NCBI RefSeq assembly: GCF_001890925.1
Contig: NZ_MLCB01000138.1
Location: forward strand, 1 to 38,614
Length of the DNA stretch: 38,614 bases
Reading direction: 5' to 3'
Origin: Planktotalea frisia
GTDB lineage: Bacteria; Pseudomonadota; Alphaproteobacteria; Rhodobacterales; Rhodobacteraceae
The notes below the pieces were generated by a model. It did no database searches. It was not told the DNA's origin and saw only the letters and a list, made by a program, of their open reading frames with translations. Both the position numbers and the translations under genes were made by a program. Position 1 is the first letter of the stretch. Each line of letters begins with the position of its first letter. Shown here in pieces: positions 17,100 through 25,436 of this stretch.

Positions 17100-18394
17100 T
17101 AATCCTCAAACGGGTCAGTAACGAGGATCGTATCCTCTCGTTCCGGTGAGGTAGAAACTAGGGCCGCAGGGCAATCAATCAACTCTTCAATGCGACGCAC
17201 ATATTTGATCGCATTCGCAGGCAGGTCCGCCCAAGAACGCGCGCCCTCCGTGCTCTCGCTCCAACCTGGCATTTCTTCATAGATCGGCGTGCACCGCGCT
17301 TGATGATCCGCTGCCGTCGGCAGGTAGTCAATGCGCTCACCATCCAACATATAGCCCGTGCAAATCTTGAGCGTTTCAAACCCGTCTAAGACATCAAGCT
17401 TGGTTAGGGAAATCCCTGTCACACCCGAGGTTGCACAGGTTTGGCGCACCAAAGCCGCATCAAACCAGCCACAGCGACGCTTTCGTCCTGTCGTGGTGCC
17501 AAATTCATGGCCACGCTCGCCAAGGCGTTGACCGTCCGCATCTTCCAACTCCGTTGGAAAGGGTCCTTCGCCAACACGCGTCGTATAAGCTTTCACAATC
17601 CCAAGAACATAATCAATCGAACCCGGCCCAACGCCAACGCCTGTCGCCGCTTGCCCTGCAATCACGTTGGACGAGGTCACATAAGGATAGGTTCCAAAAT
17701 CGATATCAAGCAACGCGCCTTGCGCGCCCTCAAACAAAATCCGCTGACCTTTCTTCTTGCGCTCATTAAGCACTTTCCAAACAGGGGCCGCATATTCCAA
17801 AACGCTTGGCGCAATCTCGCGCAGCATCGCAATCAATGCGTCGCGATCAATTGCTTCGATCCCCAACCCTTTGCGCAACGGATCATGGTGTTGCAACGCG
17901 CGATCAACCCGCGCCTCTAGCGTCGCGGCGTCTGCCAAATCCGCCACGCGCACAGAGCGGCGACCGACTTTATCTTCATAGGCTGGACCAATGCCGCGGC
18001 CTGTGGTGCCAATCTTGGTACCCTTAGAGGACGCTTCTTCGCGCGCACGGTCCAACTCGCCGTGAATCGGCAAAATCAACGGCGTATTTTCTGCGATCAT
18101 CAACGTCTCAGGCGTGATCGACACACCCTGTGCGCGGATCGTTTCGATCTCTTTCATCAAATGCCATGGGTCCAGAACGACGCCGTTGCCGATAACAGAC
18201 AGCTTGCCTCCGCGCACAACACCAGAGGGAAGCGCGTGCAATTTATATACCTTGCCATCAACAACAAGCGTGTGACCTGCGTTATGCCCGCCTTGGAAAC
18301 GTGCGACGATGTCGGCCCGCTCACTGAGCCAATCGACAATCTTGCCTTTACCTTCGTCGCCCCACTGAGCGCCAACAACAACCACGTTCGCCAT
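17099..18394 (-). CDS. purA: adenylosuccinate synthase
   Basis: PurA uses GTP to join aspartate to IMP, the first committed step to AMP. The 431 residues begin [18 protein letters not shown], with the phosphate loop GDEGKGK (12-18), catalytic Asp13 and His41 (GGHNAGHT). Further along come the IMP-binding [13 protein letters not shown], the GTP site [17 protein letters not shown] and TSSN, and the aspartate loop region [11 protein letters not shown]. The length is normal. AAAGGTC lies about 10 bases before the ATG. It is the first gene of a leftward pair with DUF2842. Confidence 0.97.
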   Translation of the reverse strand: MANVVVVGAQWGDEGKGKIVDWLSERADIVARFQGGHNAGHTLVVDGKVYKLHALPSGVVRGGKLSVIGNGVVLDPWHLMKEIETIRAQGVSITPETLMIAENTPLILPIHGELDRAREEASSKGTKIGTTGRGIGPAYEDKVGRRSVRVADLADAATLEARVDRALQHHDPLRKGLGIEAIDRDALIAMLREIAPSVLEYAAPVWKVLNERKKKGQRILFEGAQGALLDIDFGTYPYVTSSNVIAGQAATGVGVGPGSIDYVLGIVKAYTTRVGEGPFPTELEDADGQRLGERGHEFGTTTGRKRRCGWFDAALVRQTCATSGVTGISLTKLDVLDGFETLKICTGYMLDGERIDYLPTAADHQARCTPIYEEMPGWSESTEGARSWADLPANAIKYVRRIEELIDCPAALVSTSPEREDTILVTDPFED

Positions 18395-18605
18395 GCTTTT
18401 AGACCTTTTTCATTACGTCAAACCCGCGTCCGTATAGAGCGCGCATCTGATAAGCGAAACACCTATTTCGCCGCACCGCTTGTGAAATGCACACAGGCCC
18501 TGCTTCATCTTTCAAAATAAACTTATCCGCCCCAACAAAACGCGCAAATGCTGGACATAGCGCCGTTCATCAGCAAAAACCTCAACCAAACCAAGGAGAG
18601 CACCC

Positions 18606-19004
18606 ATGATCCGCATCGCCATCCGCTGGCTCATCGCCTTCGTCTTACTTGCAGCGACCTATAACCCGACACCCTATAATTGGGTCCGCTGGTCACTGAC
18701 AAACTATGCTGAGCAACTTCCGCTCATTGTCCTGAGCGGTCTGATTCTCCTGATCGGCTACATTATTTTCTTGCGCGCCACGCTGCGCTCCATCGGTCCT
18801 TTTGGCATGGGGCTGGTCCTTGCACTGGTCGCTGCGCTCCTTTGGGTGCTTTATGATTTCGGCTGGCTCAATCTCGAGAACCAAGCTGCCAATCTCTGGC
18901 TCGGCCTCATTGCTCTTAGCCTCGTTCTTGGCGTTGGTCTCAGCTGGTCCCACATTCGCCGCGCGATTTCTGGACAAGCGGATATGGATGATGTTGATGA
19001 GTAA
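18606..19004 (+). CDS. small integral membrane protein, DUF6524-like
   Basis: The product is 132 residues with four predicted membrane helices (about 5-20, 38-58, 66-86 and 97-115) and an acidic tail (QADMDDVDE). The motif NPTPYNWVRW after the first helix resembles a family I believe is catalogued as DUF6524; the role is unknown. The start has a strong AAGGAG ribosome binding site 8 bases upstream. The last 8 bases overlap the start of the OsmC-family gene, so the two are probably coupled. Confidence 0.75.
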   Translation: MIRIAIRWLIAFVLLAATYNPTPYNWVRWSLTNYAEQLPLIVLSGLILLIGYIIFLRATLRSIGPFGMGLVLALVAALLWVLYDFGWLNLENQAANLWLGLIALSLVLGVGLSWSHIRRAISGQADMDDVDE

Positions 19005-19479
19005 AGAGCACGATTTCACTGCCACGCTGAGATGGACTGGTAATCAAGGGTCAGGCACGTCGCATTACAAAGCCTACACACGCGACTGGACTCTCCAAAG
19101 TGACGGCAAGCCAGCGATTGCGTGCTCTAATGATCCGCTCCTTGGTGGCAACAGCGCATTGTATAACCCCGAAGATATGCTGATCGCAGCACTGAGTTCA
19201 TGCCATATGCTATGGTTTTTGCACCTTGCCTCTGATGCGGGCATAATCGTCCATTCCTACGAGGATAATCCGGTCGGCACCGGCGAAAGCTTGCCTGATG
19301 GGACAGGACGTTTCATCCGCGCGGACCTGAGACCCAAGATCGGCCTCACCCCCGGCAGCGACACCACCCTCGCGGACGAGGTTCATGGGCGCATTCACAA
19401 CCATTGCTTTATTGCACGCTCTGTGAATTTCCCCGTCTCGATCACCGCGACATACTTTGACGTGACCAACTCAGATTGA
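18997..19479 (+). CDS. OsmC/Ohr family protein
   Basis: This is a 160-residue member of the OsmC family of thiol peroxidases that detoxify organic hydroperoxides. Both redox cysteines are present: Cys69 (ALSSCHMLWFL) and Cys137 (HNHCFIARSVNFPV). The N-terminal beta-hairpin (FTATLRWTG...TSHYKAYTRDW) is also typical. I chose ATG 18997 because it fits the family start; the frame extends far upstream inside the preceding gene, and two further ATGs lie 6 and 9 bases before it. It overlaps the membrane protein gene by 8 bases. The pattern resembles the plain OsmC subgroup, not Ohr. Its natural substrate is not known. Confidence 0.88.
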   Translation: MSKEHDFTATLRWTGNQGSGTSHYKAYTRDWTLQSDGKPAIACSNDPLLGGNSALYNPEDMLIAALSSCHMLWFLHLASDAGIIVHSYEDNPVGTGESLPDGTGRFIRADLRPKIGLTPGSDTTLADEVHGRIHNHCFIARSVNFPVSITATYFDVTNSD

Positions 19480-19542
19480 CGGGTTGCACGGACGGCGATG
19501 ATTGCCTAGATAGCACGCTGTACCACTAACACGCAGGCTCCC

Positions 19543-19914
19543 ATGGAAAACGTCGTTCTGATCATTCACCTCCTTTTGGCTTTGGCTTTGATCGGCGTCG
19601 TTCTGATGCAACGTTCCGAAGGGGGCGGCCTTGGCATGGGCGGCGGTGGCGGCGGTGGCGGCGCAATGTCGGGCCGCGCGGCGGCGACAGCCCTTGGCAA
19701 AGTGACATGGATCCTCGCGATTGCGTTCATCTGTACGTCGATCACACTGACAATCATCGCGGCGCAAAAATCTGCGGGCAGCTCTGTTTTGGACCGCCTA
19801 GGTGACGCACCCGCGGCAGCTTCTGAAACAGCACCTTCGGGTCTTGGTGAAGGCGACAGTTTGCTGCCACCAAGTGTTGATGACAACGCACCTTTGGTTC
19901 CACGCGCAGACTAA
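19543..19914 (+). CDS. secG: preprotein translocase subunit SecG
   Basis: SecG is the small membrane subunit that helps SecYEA export proteins. The 123 residues start MENVVLIIHLLLALALIGVV (first helix about 3-22), followed by the hallmark QRSEGGGLG and a poly-glycine loop (27-43). A second helix follows (about 53-74), then an Ala/Ser/Pro-rich tail that is longer than in E. coli but usual for this group. It lies 190 bases upstream of pyrG in the same direction, a common order in Rhodobacterales. Confidence 0.94.
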   Translation: MENVVLIIHLLLALALIGVVLMQRSEGGGLGMGGGGGGGGAMSGRAAATALGKVTWILAIAFICTSITLTIIAAQKSAGSSVLDRLGDAPAAASETAPSGLGEGDSLLPPSVDDNAPLVPRAD

Positions 19915-20104
19915 AATTACTAAGATTTGAGTGTCTTAGGCTTGCCGCAACATCATGTAGCGGCTGGCTTGCGAATCTCACACGAATCCTTTATCGCTCA
20001 AATCCCGTGAGTATCGGTATTTTTGTGATGCCGATCACTTGGAAATTGACCTGTTTTGCAGCCCCTTTCAGCGCAATTCGGTCCTCACGGGAGGCGCAAG
20101 CCAG

Positions 20105-21748
20105 ATGGCCAGATTTATTTTCATCACAGGCGGTGTTGTCTCGTCCCTCGGCAAAGGTCTCGCCTCCGCGGCGCTTGGCTCTTTGCTTCAAGCGCGTGGT
20201 TTTTCCGTGCGCCTGCGCAAGCTTGACCCCTACCTCAACGTCGATCCCGGCACGATGAGCCCGTTTGAACATGGCGAAGTATTTGTCACAGACGATGGCG
20301 CCGAAACCGATCTCGACCTTGGTCACTATGAGCGCTTCACAGGCGTTCCCGCGCGCAAAACCGATTCCATTTCGTCAGGCCGCATTTACACCAACGTGCT
20401 CAACAAAGAACGTCGCGGCGACTATCTTGGCAAAACCATCCAAGTTATTCCGCACGTCACCAACGAAATCAAAGACTTCATCGCAATTGGCGAGGATGAA
20501 GTCGATTTCATGCTTTGCGAAATTGGCGGCACTGTCGGCGACATCGAGGGTCTGCCCTTCTTCGAGGCGATCCGCCAGTTCAGCCACGACCGTCCGCGCG
20601 GCCAGTGTATCTACATGCATCTCACGTTGCTGCCATATCTCGCCGCCTCGGGTGAGCTGAAAACAAAGCCAACGCAGCACTCTGTCAAAGAAATGCAAAG
20701 CATCGGCCTCGCGCCCGACATCCTTGTGTGCCGCTCCGAGCATCCAATCCCCGAAAAGGAACGCGAGAAAATTGCGCTCTTTTGTAACGTACGCAAAGAA
20801 AGCGTCGTCGCGGCTTACGATCTGAAATCAATCTACGAAGCGCCCCTCGCCTATCACGCGCAAGGGCTGGATCAAGCAGTGCTTGATGCGTTCGAAATCA
20901 ACCCCGCGCCAAAACCAGATTTGCGTGTATGGGAAGACGTAGCCGACCGCATTCACAACACAGATGGCGAAGTGAACGTCGCGATTGTTGGTAAATACAC
21001 CCAGCTTGAAGACGCCTATAAATCCATCAAAGAGGCCCTAACGCACGGCGGCATGGCCAACCGTGTTAAGGTTAACGTCTCGTGGGTCGATGCCGAAGTC
21101 TTCGATTCCACCGATGCCGCACCTTATCTTGAAGGGTATCACGCGATCCTCGTCCCCGGTGGCTTTGGCGAACGCGGAACCGAGGGCAAAATCAAAGCCG
21201 CTCAGTATGCGCGCGAAAATAACATTCCTTATCTTGGGATCTGTTTGGGCATGCAAATGGCCGTCATCGAAGCCGCGCGCAATGTGGCAGGCGTAAGTAC
21301 CGCTGGCTCTGAAGAATTCGATCATGAAGCGGGCAAAAAGCGTTTCGAACCAGTCGTTTATCACCTCAAAGAATGGGTCCAAGGCAACGCAAAAGTCAGC
21401 CGCAAAGCGGATGATGCAAAGGGCGGCACCATGCGCTTGGGCGCTTATGACGCGACCCTAATGGCAGGGTCCAAAGTGGCTGACGTCTACGGCTCAACCG
21501 CGATCGAAGAGCGTCATCGTCATCGCTATGAGGTTGATATCGCTTACAAAGACAAGCTTGAGGCGGTAGGCATGAAGTTCAGCGGCATGTCCCCTGATGG
21601 TCGTCTGCCTGAGATCGTGGAGTGGACAAATCACCCATGGTTCATCGGCGTGCAGTTCCATCCAGAGTTGAAATCGAAGCCCTTCGACCCCCATCCATTG
21701 TTCAAAGATTTCGTGCGCGCAGCGAAAGACAACTCGCGCCTCGTTTAA
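20105..21748 (+). CDS. pyrG: CTP synthase
   Basis: PyrG makes CTP from UTP with ATP and glutamine-derived ammonia. The 547 residues consist of an N-terminal amidoligase domain ([40 protein letters not shown]) and a C-terminal class I glutamine amidotransferase with nucleophile Cys380 (LGICLGMQ) and the HPE of the triad (QFHPELKS). The ATG at 20105 is supported by GGGAGG about 10 bases upstream and by the family start [10 protein letters not shown]; the frame is open 22 codons further left. The 190-base gap behind secG probably contains a promoter. No attenuator was recognised. Confidence 0.97.
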   Translation: MARFIFITGGVVSSLGKGLASAALGSLLQARGFSVRLRKLDPYLNVDPGTMSPFEHGEVFVTDDGAETDLDLGHYERFTGVPARKTDSISSGRIYTNVLNKERRGDYLGKTIQVIPHVTNEIKDFIAIGEDEVDFMLCEIGGTVGDIEGLPFFEAIRQFSHDRPRGQCIYMHLTLLPYLAASGELKTKPTQHSVKEMQSIGLAPDILVCRSEHPIPEKEREKIALFCNVRKESVVAAYDLKSIYEAPLAYHAQGLDQAVLDAFEINPAPKPDLRVWEDVADRIHNTDGEVNVAIVGKYTQLEDAYKSIKEALTHGGMANRVKVNVSWVDAEVFDSTDAAPYLEGYHAILVPGGFGERGTEGKIKAAQYARENNIPYLGICLGMQMAVIEAARNVAGVSTAGSEEFDHEAGKKRFEPVVYHLKEWVQGNAKVSRKADDAKGGTMRLGAYDATLMAGSKVADVYGSTAIEERHRHRYEVDIAYKDKLEAVGMKFSGMSPDGRLPEIVEWTNHPWFIGVQFHPELKSKPFDPHPLFKDFVRAAKDNSRLV

Positions 21749-21783
21749 GCCCGAAAAGCAAGTTTTGGAGATTTAGGAACCCT

Positions 21784-21810
21784 GTGTTACGCTTTTAACA
21801 TGCGTAACAC
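21784..21810 (+). promoter_or_regulatory. hairpin enclosing a start codon
   Basis: GTGTTACGC (21784-21792) and GCGTAACAC (21802-21810) form a perfect 9-bp inverted repeat with a nine-base loop, TTTTAACAT. The ATG of the following secreted-protein gene straddles the loop end and the right arm. No ribosome binding site precedes this ATG. It could be a translation-blocking RNA hairpin, a regulator binding site at a leaderless start, or a weak pyrG 3' hairpin. Confidence 0.45.
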
Positions 21811-22459
21811 GTTGCTCACACTTGCCTTGCTCACGACAGTCCCTTTCGCCGCTCAAGCTGCTTGCGAGCGACCCGTTTGTCTCACCGATCCAGAGAGCCT
21901 CGTGTTCTCCAAACTCATCGACTTTGACGACGTTATGGCGTCCCTTGGCCTTGGCTCGCGCCTTGATGATGTGTTGATCCGTGATGGCACCACGTTCGGC
22001 GAACGCTTCGCAGGTCAGTCGCGCCATGCAAGCGGTGATTTTGATGTGATCACTGGCAAACCGCTCCTTCCCCTCACTGTTCTTGATGGTGGCGAAGGCC
22101 AAACCCTTGGCGCTATGCACGTGCGCGGTTCCATCGTTATTCATGGCCACGGCCCCCGCGTTTACCCCAAAGTCGAAGCGGTCGGCGAAGGCGCTATCGC
22201 AGTTCTGTTCGAGCGCGATCAACCGGCGCTTGCGTTCGATATCGCGGGCGGCGAGCAAGGGTACGCGTCCATCAAGTTCATCAACCGTCAGGGCGAAGAT
22301 ATCGACACCGTCACTTTCGGCCCTCTCACTGAGGCAAGCTATGGTTTTGCGCGTCAAAAGATGGAGCCTGACATCGCTGGCTTCATTCTACTCAACACCG
22401 ACCCGCAAGGGATCTCTGTCGATAATTTGCGCTTTGAAGGCTTCGATCTGATGGGGTAA
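21800..22459 (+). CDS. secreted protein of unknown function
   Basis: The product is 219 residues with a clean signal peptide (MRNTLLTLALLTTVPFAAQA, cleavage after Ala20) followed by a short disulphide-like CERPVC. The rest is rich in beta-strand pattern: a FDDVMASLGLGSRL segment, GSIVIHGHGPRVYPK, and a closing ISVDNLRFEGF that resembles the last strand of the jelly-roll domains in PEP-CTERM-type secreted proteins. No C-terminal sorting helix is present. It is predicted periplasmic or released. The ATG has no ribosome binding site and lies in a hairpin, but the signal peptide supports it. It follows pyrG by 51 bases. No function can be assigned. Confidence 0.75.
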   Translation: MRNTLLTLALLTTVPFAAQAACERPVCLTDPESLVFSKLIDFDDVMASLGLGSRLDDVLIRDGTTFGERFAGQSRHASGDFDVITGKPLLPLTVLDGGEGQTLGAMHVRGSIVIHGHGPRVYPKVEAVGEGAIAVLFERDQPALAFDIAGGEQGYASIKFINRQGEDIDTVTFGPLTEASYGFARQKMEPDIAGFILLNTDPQGISVDNLRFEGFDLMG

Positions 22460-22488
22460 CCTCACCTGAAACAAGGGGAGCAAAGCAC

Positions 22489-22785
22489 ATGCCAAAAGGC
22501 TACTGGATCGGTCACGTCACCATCGACGACGCGGAAACCTACAAACTCTACCAAGAAGCAAATGCCGCACCGTTCAAAGAATACGGCGCTAAATTTTTGG
22601 TGCGCGGTGGGCCGCAAGAGGTGCGCGAAGGCGAGATGCGTGCACGCAGCGTCGTGCTGGAATTTCCGAGCATTGAAGCCGCTTATGCCTGCTATGAAAG
22701 TGATGCCTACCAAGCCGCAAAAGCAATCCGTGACGCAGTCAGCGCAGGCGACATCGCTATTGTCGAAGGGTATGATCCCATATGA
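22489..22785 (+). CDS. DUF1330 family protein
   Basis: The product is 98 residues of the dimeric alpha-beta barrel type. The family pattern is seen in GYWIGHVTIDDAETYKLYQ, FLVRGGPQEVREG and RSVVLEFPSIEAAYACYES. DUF1330 proteins are small cytoplasmic proteins whose reactions are mostly undefined. The ATG follows GGGGAG at a suitable distance. Its end overlaps the first TerB-like gene by 4 bases (ATGA). Confidence 0.88.
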   Translation: MPKGYWIGHVTIDDAETYKLYQEANAAPFKEYGAKFLVRGGPQEVREGEMRARSVVLEFPSIEAAYACYESDAYQAAKAIRDAVSAGDIAIVEGYDPI

Positions 22786-23267
22786 GCGTTCTAGATCGCC
22801 TCACCGCCCTTTTCAAAACACCCGTTCAAAGGGAGATAAAACCGCTCCCAGCGACAGACGTGCCCCACGCGCTTGGCGCGCTTTTGGTGCGCGTGGCTTT
22901 GTCAGACAAACAATATGCGGTGCAAGAAATTGGCCAAATTGACCGCGTTCTGGCCAAGTTCCAAAACATTGGCCCGATCGACGCCGCCAAACTGCGCGCA
23001 GAGTGTGAGCGCCTAGAAGCCTTCGCGCCAAACACCCCGGATTTTGCGCATTTGCTGTGCAAAAGCGTCGATTACGCAGATCGTCTCGGTATCGTAAAAG
23101 CACTTTGGCAGGTGGTCTACGCCGATGGCGCGCTGCGCGAGGTCGAAGCGGATGTGATGGAGATCACCCAATCTCAACTCGGTATCAAGCCACAAGATTG
23201 CGCCGCCGCCCAAGCCGATGCGCAAAATCAGGCGGCAATTGATAACGCCTCAAACCTTTCCTCTTAA
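22782..23267 (+). CDS. TerB-like domain protein (first of tandem pair)
   Basis: The product is 161 residues, all helical, fitting the TerB/tellurite-resistance-like fold. Key segments are ALLVRVALSDKQYAVQEIGQI (the acidic helix pair of the family), CERLEAFAPNTPDFAHLL and DRLGIVKALWQVVYADGALREVEADVM. The conserved Asp and Glu residues may bind metal. No signal peptide is seen, so it is probably cytoplasmic. It overlaps the DUF1330 gene by 4 bases and is followed 24 bases later by a paralogue. A direct link to tellurite is not implied by the domain alone. Confidence 0.85.
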   Translation: MSVLDRLTALFKTPVQREIKPLPATDVPHALGALLVRVALSDKQYAVQEIGQIDRVLAKFQNIGPIDAAKLRAECERLEAFAPNTPDFAHLLCKSVDYADRLGIVKALWQVVYADGALREVEADVMEITQSQLGIKPQDCAAAQADAQNQAAIDNASNLSS

Positions 23268-23291
23268 CACCAAGGCCCCTATATCACCCAC

Positions 23292-23735
23292 ATGTTTGCT
23301 GAATTTCTCAAAAGGCTGACCCAGCCTGAGCCCGATCCACTTGATGACGGCGATGCCCGTCTTGCTCTAACCGCTCTTTTGGTGCGCGTTGCCCGTTCTG
23401 ACGGCGAGTACGCGAAATCTGAACGCCATCAGATCGAAACCGTTGTCACGACCCGTTTTGCCCTTGATAAACAAGGCGTTCATGAGTTGATGCAAAACGC
23501 CGAAACCCTAGAACATGAAGCACCGGACACCGTGCGCTTTACCCGCGCGATCAAAGATGCCGTTCCCTATCCAGAGCGTCTCGGTGTGATTGAAGCCCTT
23601 TGGTCTGTGGTCCTCGCGGACGGCGTGCGCGAACAAGAAGAGGACGCACTCTTGCGCTTGATTGCCAATTTGCTTGGTGTGAACGACGTGGACAGCGCAC
23701 AGGCACGACAGCGTGTTGCCGCATCAAAAAGCTAG
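23292..23735 (+). CDS. TerB-like domain protein (second of tandem pair)
   Basis: The product is 147 residues and clearly paralogous to the protein just upstream: ALLVRVARSDGEYAKSERHQI matches ALLVRVALSDKQYAVQEIGQI, and ERLGVIEALWSVVLADG matches DRLGIVKALWQVVYADG. The pair thus arose by an old duplication and has diverged at most other positions. It has the same predicted cytoplasmic helical fold, with an unknown role. The ribosome binding site is weak (CCAAGG well upstream). It is followed by a nested inverted repeat and the ABC transporter operon. Confidence 0.85.
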   Translation: MFAEFLKRLTQPEPDPLDDGDARLALTALLVRVARSDGEYAKSERHQIETVVTTRFALDKQGVHELMQNAETLEHEAPDTVRFTRAIKDAVPYPERLGVIEALWSVVLADGVREQEEDALLRLIANLLGVNDVDSAQARQRVAASKS

Positions 23736-23754
23736 GTTTCCCTATCGTAAAGTC

Positions 23755-23798
23755 GCGTAAATGAAGTATTGGCAATTGCCAAACCCCTTTATTTACGC
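23755..23798. promoter_or_regulatory. nested inverted repeat upstream of the ABC operon
   Basis: The inner part is a perfect 14-bp palindrome, TTGGCAATTGCCAA (23769-23782). It is flanked by an outer inverted repeat, GCGTAAAT (23755-23762) and ATTTACGC (23791-23798), with nearly the same centre (one base off). It lies 36 bases before the TTG start of the ATPase gene. It is the likely operator of a dimeric regulator for the transport locus; a transcript hairpin at the TerB 3' end is the alternative. Confidence 0.55.
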
Positions 23799-23833
23799 TC
23801 AAACATAGCCTGCTTAGTTGTTAAGGATACACA

Positions 23834-24604
23834 TTGACCGCGCCAGACACAGTCATCGAGTTGCGAGATCTTCACAAAGCCTACGGCGACCTTGAGGTCA
23901 TAAAAGGCGTGTCCATCGCGGCGAAACGTGGCGATGTCGTTTCGCTTATTGGCTCCTCCGGCTCTGGCAAATCGACGTTGTTGCGATGCGCAAATTTACT
24001 CGAAGACAGCCAGCAAGGCGATGTTGAATTCAAAGGCGAACCTGTAAAATGGGCCGGCAGCGGCCACAATCGCCGCCCCAGCGATGGCGCCCAAGTGATC
24101 CGCATCCGCACGAACCTCTCTATGGTGTTTCAACAGTTCAATCTGTGGTCACACATGACCATCTTGCAAAACGTCATGGAAGCGCCTGTCACGGTGCTTG
24201 GCCGCGACAAAGCGGACGCGGAAAAAGCGGCGCGCGGTTATCTCGACAAGGTCGGCATCGGCGACAAATGCGACGTCTTTCCTGCGCAGCTCTCAGGGGG
24301 GCAGCAGCAACGCGCCGCAATCGCGCGCGCCCTGTGCATGGAACCCGAAGCGCTCTTGTTTGATGAACCCACCTCCGCGCTCGATCCTGAGCTCGAACAA
24401 GAGGTTATCAAAGTCATCAAAGACCTCGCGAGCGAAGGGCGCACGATGTTGATCGTGACGCACGATATGAAATTGGCCGCAGATGTATCGGATCACGTTG
24501 TGTTCCTGCACCAAGGCCTGATCGAGGAAGAAGGCGCGCCCAAAGACCTGTTTGGCGCGCCCAAATCAACCCGCCTACAGCAGTTCTTATCCAGTACGGC
24601 TTAG
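23834..24604 (+). CDS. polar amino acid ABC transporter ATP-binding protein
   Basis: This is the ATPase of a HisP/GlnQ-type importer. The 256 residues show Walker A GSSGSGKST (40-48), the Q-loop near Gln100 (MVFQQFNLWSHMT, typical of amino acid importers), signature LSGGQQQR (153-160), Walker B LLFDEP (174-179) and His210 of the H-loop. The start is TTG at 23834 with AAGGA 6-7 bases upstream; no ATG lies between it and Walker A, so the rare start is well supported. An insertion with KWAGSGHNRRPSDGAQ (73-88) is usual for HisP-like proteins. The binding protein follows 44 bases later; the permeases lie 2 kb downstream beyond an inverted oxidase gene. Confidence 0.92.
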   Translation: MTAPDTVIELRDLHKAYGDLEVIKGVSIAAKRGDVVSLIGSSGSGKSTLLRCANLLEDSQQGDVEFKGEPVKWAGSGHNRRPSDGAQVIRIRTNLSMVFQQFNLWSHMTILQNVMEAPVTVLGRDKADAEKAARGYLDKVGIGDKCDVFPAQLSGGQQQRAAIARALCMEPEALLFDEPTSALDPELEQEVIKVIKDLASEGRTMLIVTHDMKLAADVSDHVVFLHQGLIEEEGAPKDLFGAPKSTRLQQFLSSTA

Positions 24605-24648
24605 GCGCTAACAAACCCTAAACCAAACACTCAACGGGAGACTACACG

Positions 24649-25374
24649 ATGAAAAAACTTATGCTCACAACAACAGCGCTGACGCTAGTTGCAGGCTTTG
24701 CTTTCGCAGACGGTCACAGCAAAACAGTTCGCCTCGGCACAGAGGGCGCATACCCTCCCTACAACTTCCTCAACGATGACGGCGAAGTTGACGGCTTTGA
24801 GCGCGAGCTTGGCGACGAGCTTTGCGTGCGCGCAGAACTCACATGCGAGTGGGTCACAAACGAGTGGGACAGCATCATCCCGAACCTCGTATCCGGCAAC
24901 TATGACGTCATCATCGCAGGCATGTCCATCACAGATGAGCGCGATGAAGTCATTGATTTCACACAGAACTACACGCAACCAGACCCATCTGGCTACATCG
25001 CGCTTAGCATGGATGTTGACCTCGCGGGCGGCGTGATCGCAGCACAAACAGGCACGATCCAAGCGTCTCACATCGCCTCTACGGGCGCGACATTGGTTGA
25101 ATTCGCAACACCCGAAGAGACTGTCGCAGCCGTACGCAACGGCGAAGCGGACGCGGTTTTGGCTGACAAAACCTACCTCAAGCCAATCGCGGACGAAGAC
25201 TCCAGCCTGATGTTGATCGAGCAAGAAGAACTGCTCGGCGGCGGCATCGGCCTTGGTCTGCGCGAAAGCGACGGCGAGTTGAAAGCGAAGCTCGACGCAG
25301 CAATCGGTTCCATGAAAGCGGACGGTTCTTTGAACGCGTTGATCGAAAAGTGGGAAATCGGCAAAACGTTCTAA
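24649..25374 (+). CDS. ABC transporter periplasmic substrate-binding protein
   Basis: This is a periplasmic receptor of family 3 (polar amino acids). The 241 residues start with a signal peptide (cleavage after Ala20, AFA-DGHS). They then follow the LAO/HisJ pattern: VRLGTEGAYPPYNFLNDDG, GFERELGDELC, WDSIIPNLVSGNYDVIIAGMSITDER, the hinge region DFTQNYTQPDPSGYIAL, and NGEADAVLADKTYLKP. Two cysteines (36 residues inside the first lobe and ELTCEW) probably form the disulphide known in HisJ-like proteins. Ligand identity cannot be read with certainty, but basic or amine-containing amino acids are typical. It has the ribosome binding site GGGAGA and is closed by a strong terminator. Confidence 0.92.
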   Translation: MKKLMLTTTALTLVAGFAFADGHSKTVRLGTEGAYPPYNFLNDDGEVDGFERELGDELCVRAELTCEWVTNEWDSIIPNLVSGNYDVIIAGMSITDERDEVIDFTQNYTQPDPSGYIALSMDVDLAGGVIAAQTGTIQASHIASTGATLVEFATPEETVAAVRNGEADAVLADKTYLKPIADEDSSLMLIEQEELLGGGIGLGLRESDGELKAKLDAAIGSMKADGSLNALIEKWEIGKTF

Positions 25375-25397
25375 GCTGATCTAACCTTACGATTTAG

Positions 25398-25432
25398 ACG
25401 GCGGCGCTTGATCCCAAGCGTCGCCGTTTTTC
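25398..25432 (+). terminator. rho-independent terminator after the binding-protein gene
   Basis: ACGGCGGCGCTTG (25398-25410) pairs with CAAGCGTCGCCGT (25415-25427) through one G-U wobble, with a four-base loop, then TTTTT. It separates the ATPase/binding-protein unit from the rest of the locus. Confidence 0.88.
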
Positions 25433-25436
25433 ATTT

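Noticed and set aside
19919-19940. CTAAGA/TCTTAG inverted repeat after secG as a terminator
   Set aside because: The stem is only six pairs, AT-rich, with an eight-base loop and no T run; too weak to call.
19969-19997. Possible sigma-70 promoter (TTGCGA-N17-TATCGC) before pyrG
   Set aside because: Both hexamers are poor matches and such pairs are frequent by chance in this DNA.
21773-22357. 194-codon open frame on the minus strand
   Set aside because: It is opposite a gene with a clear signal peptide; no motif or ribosome binding site.
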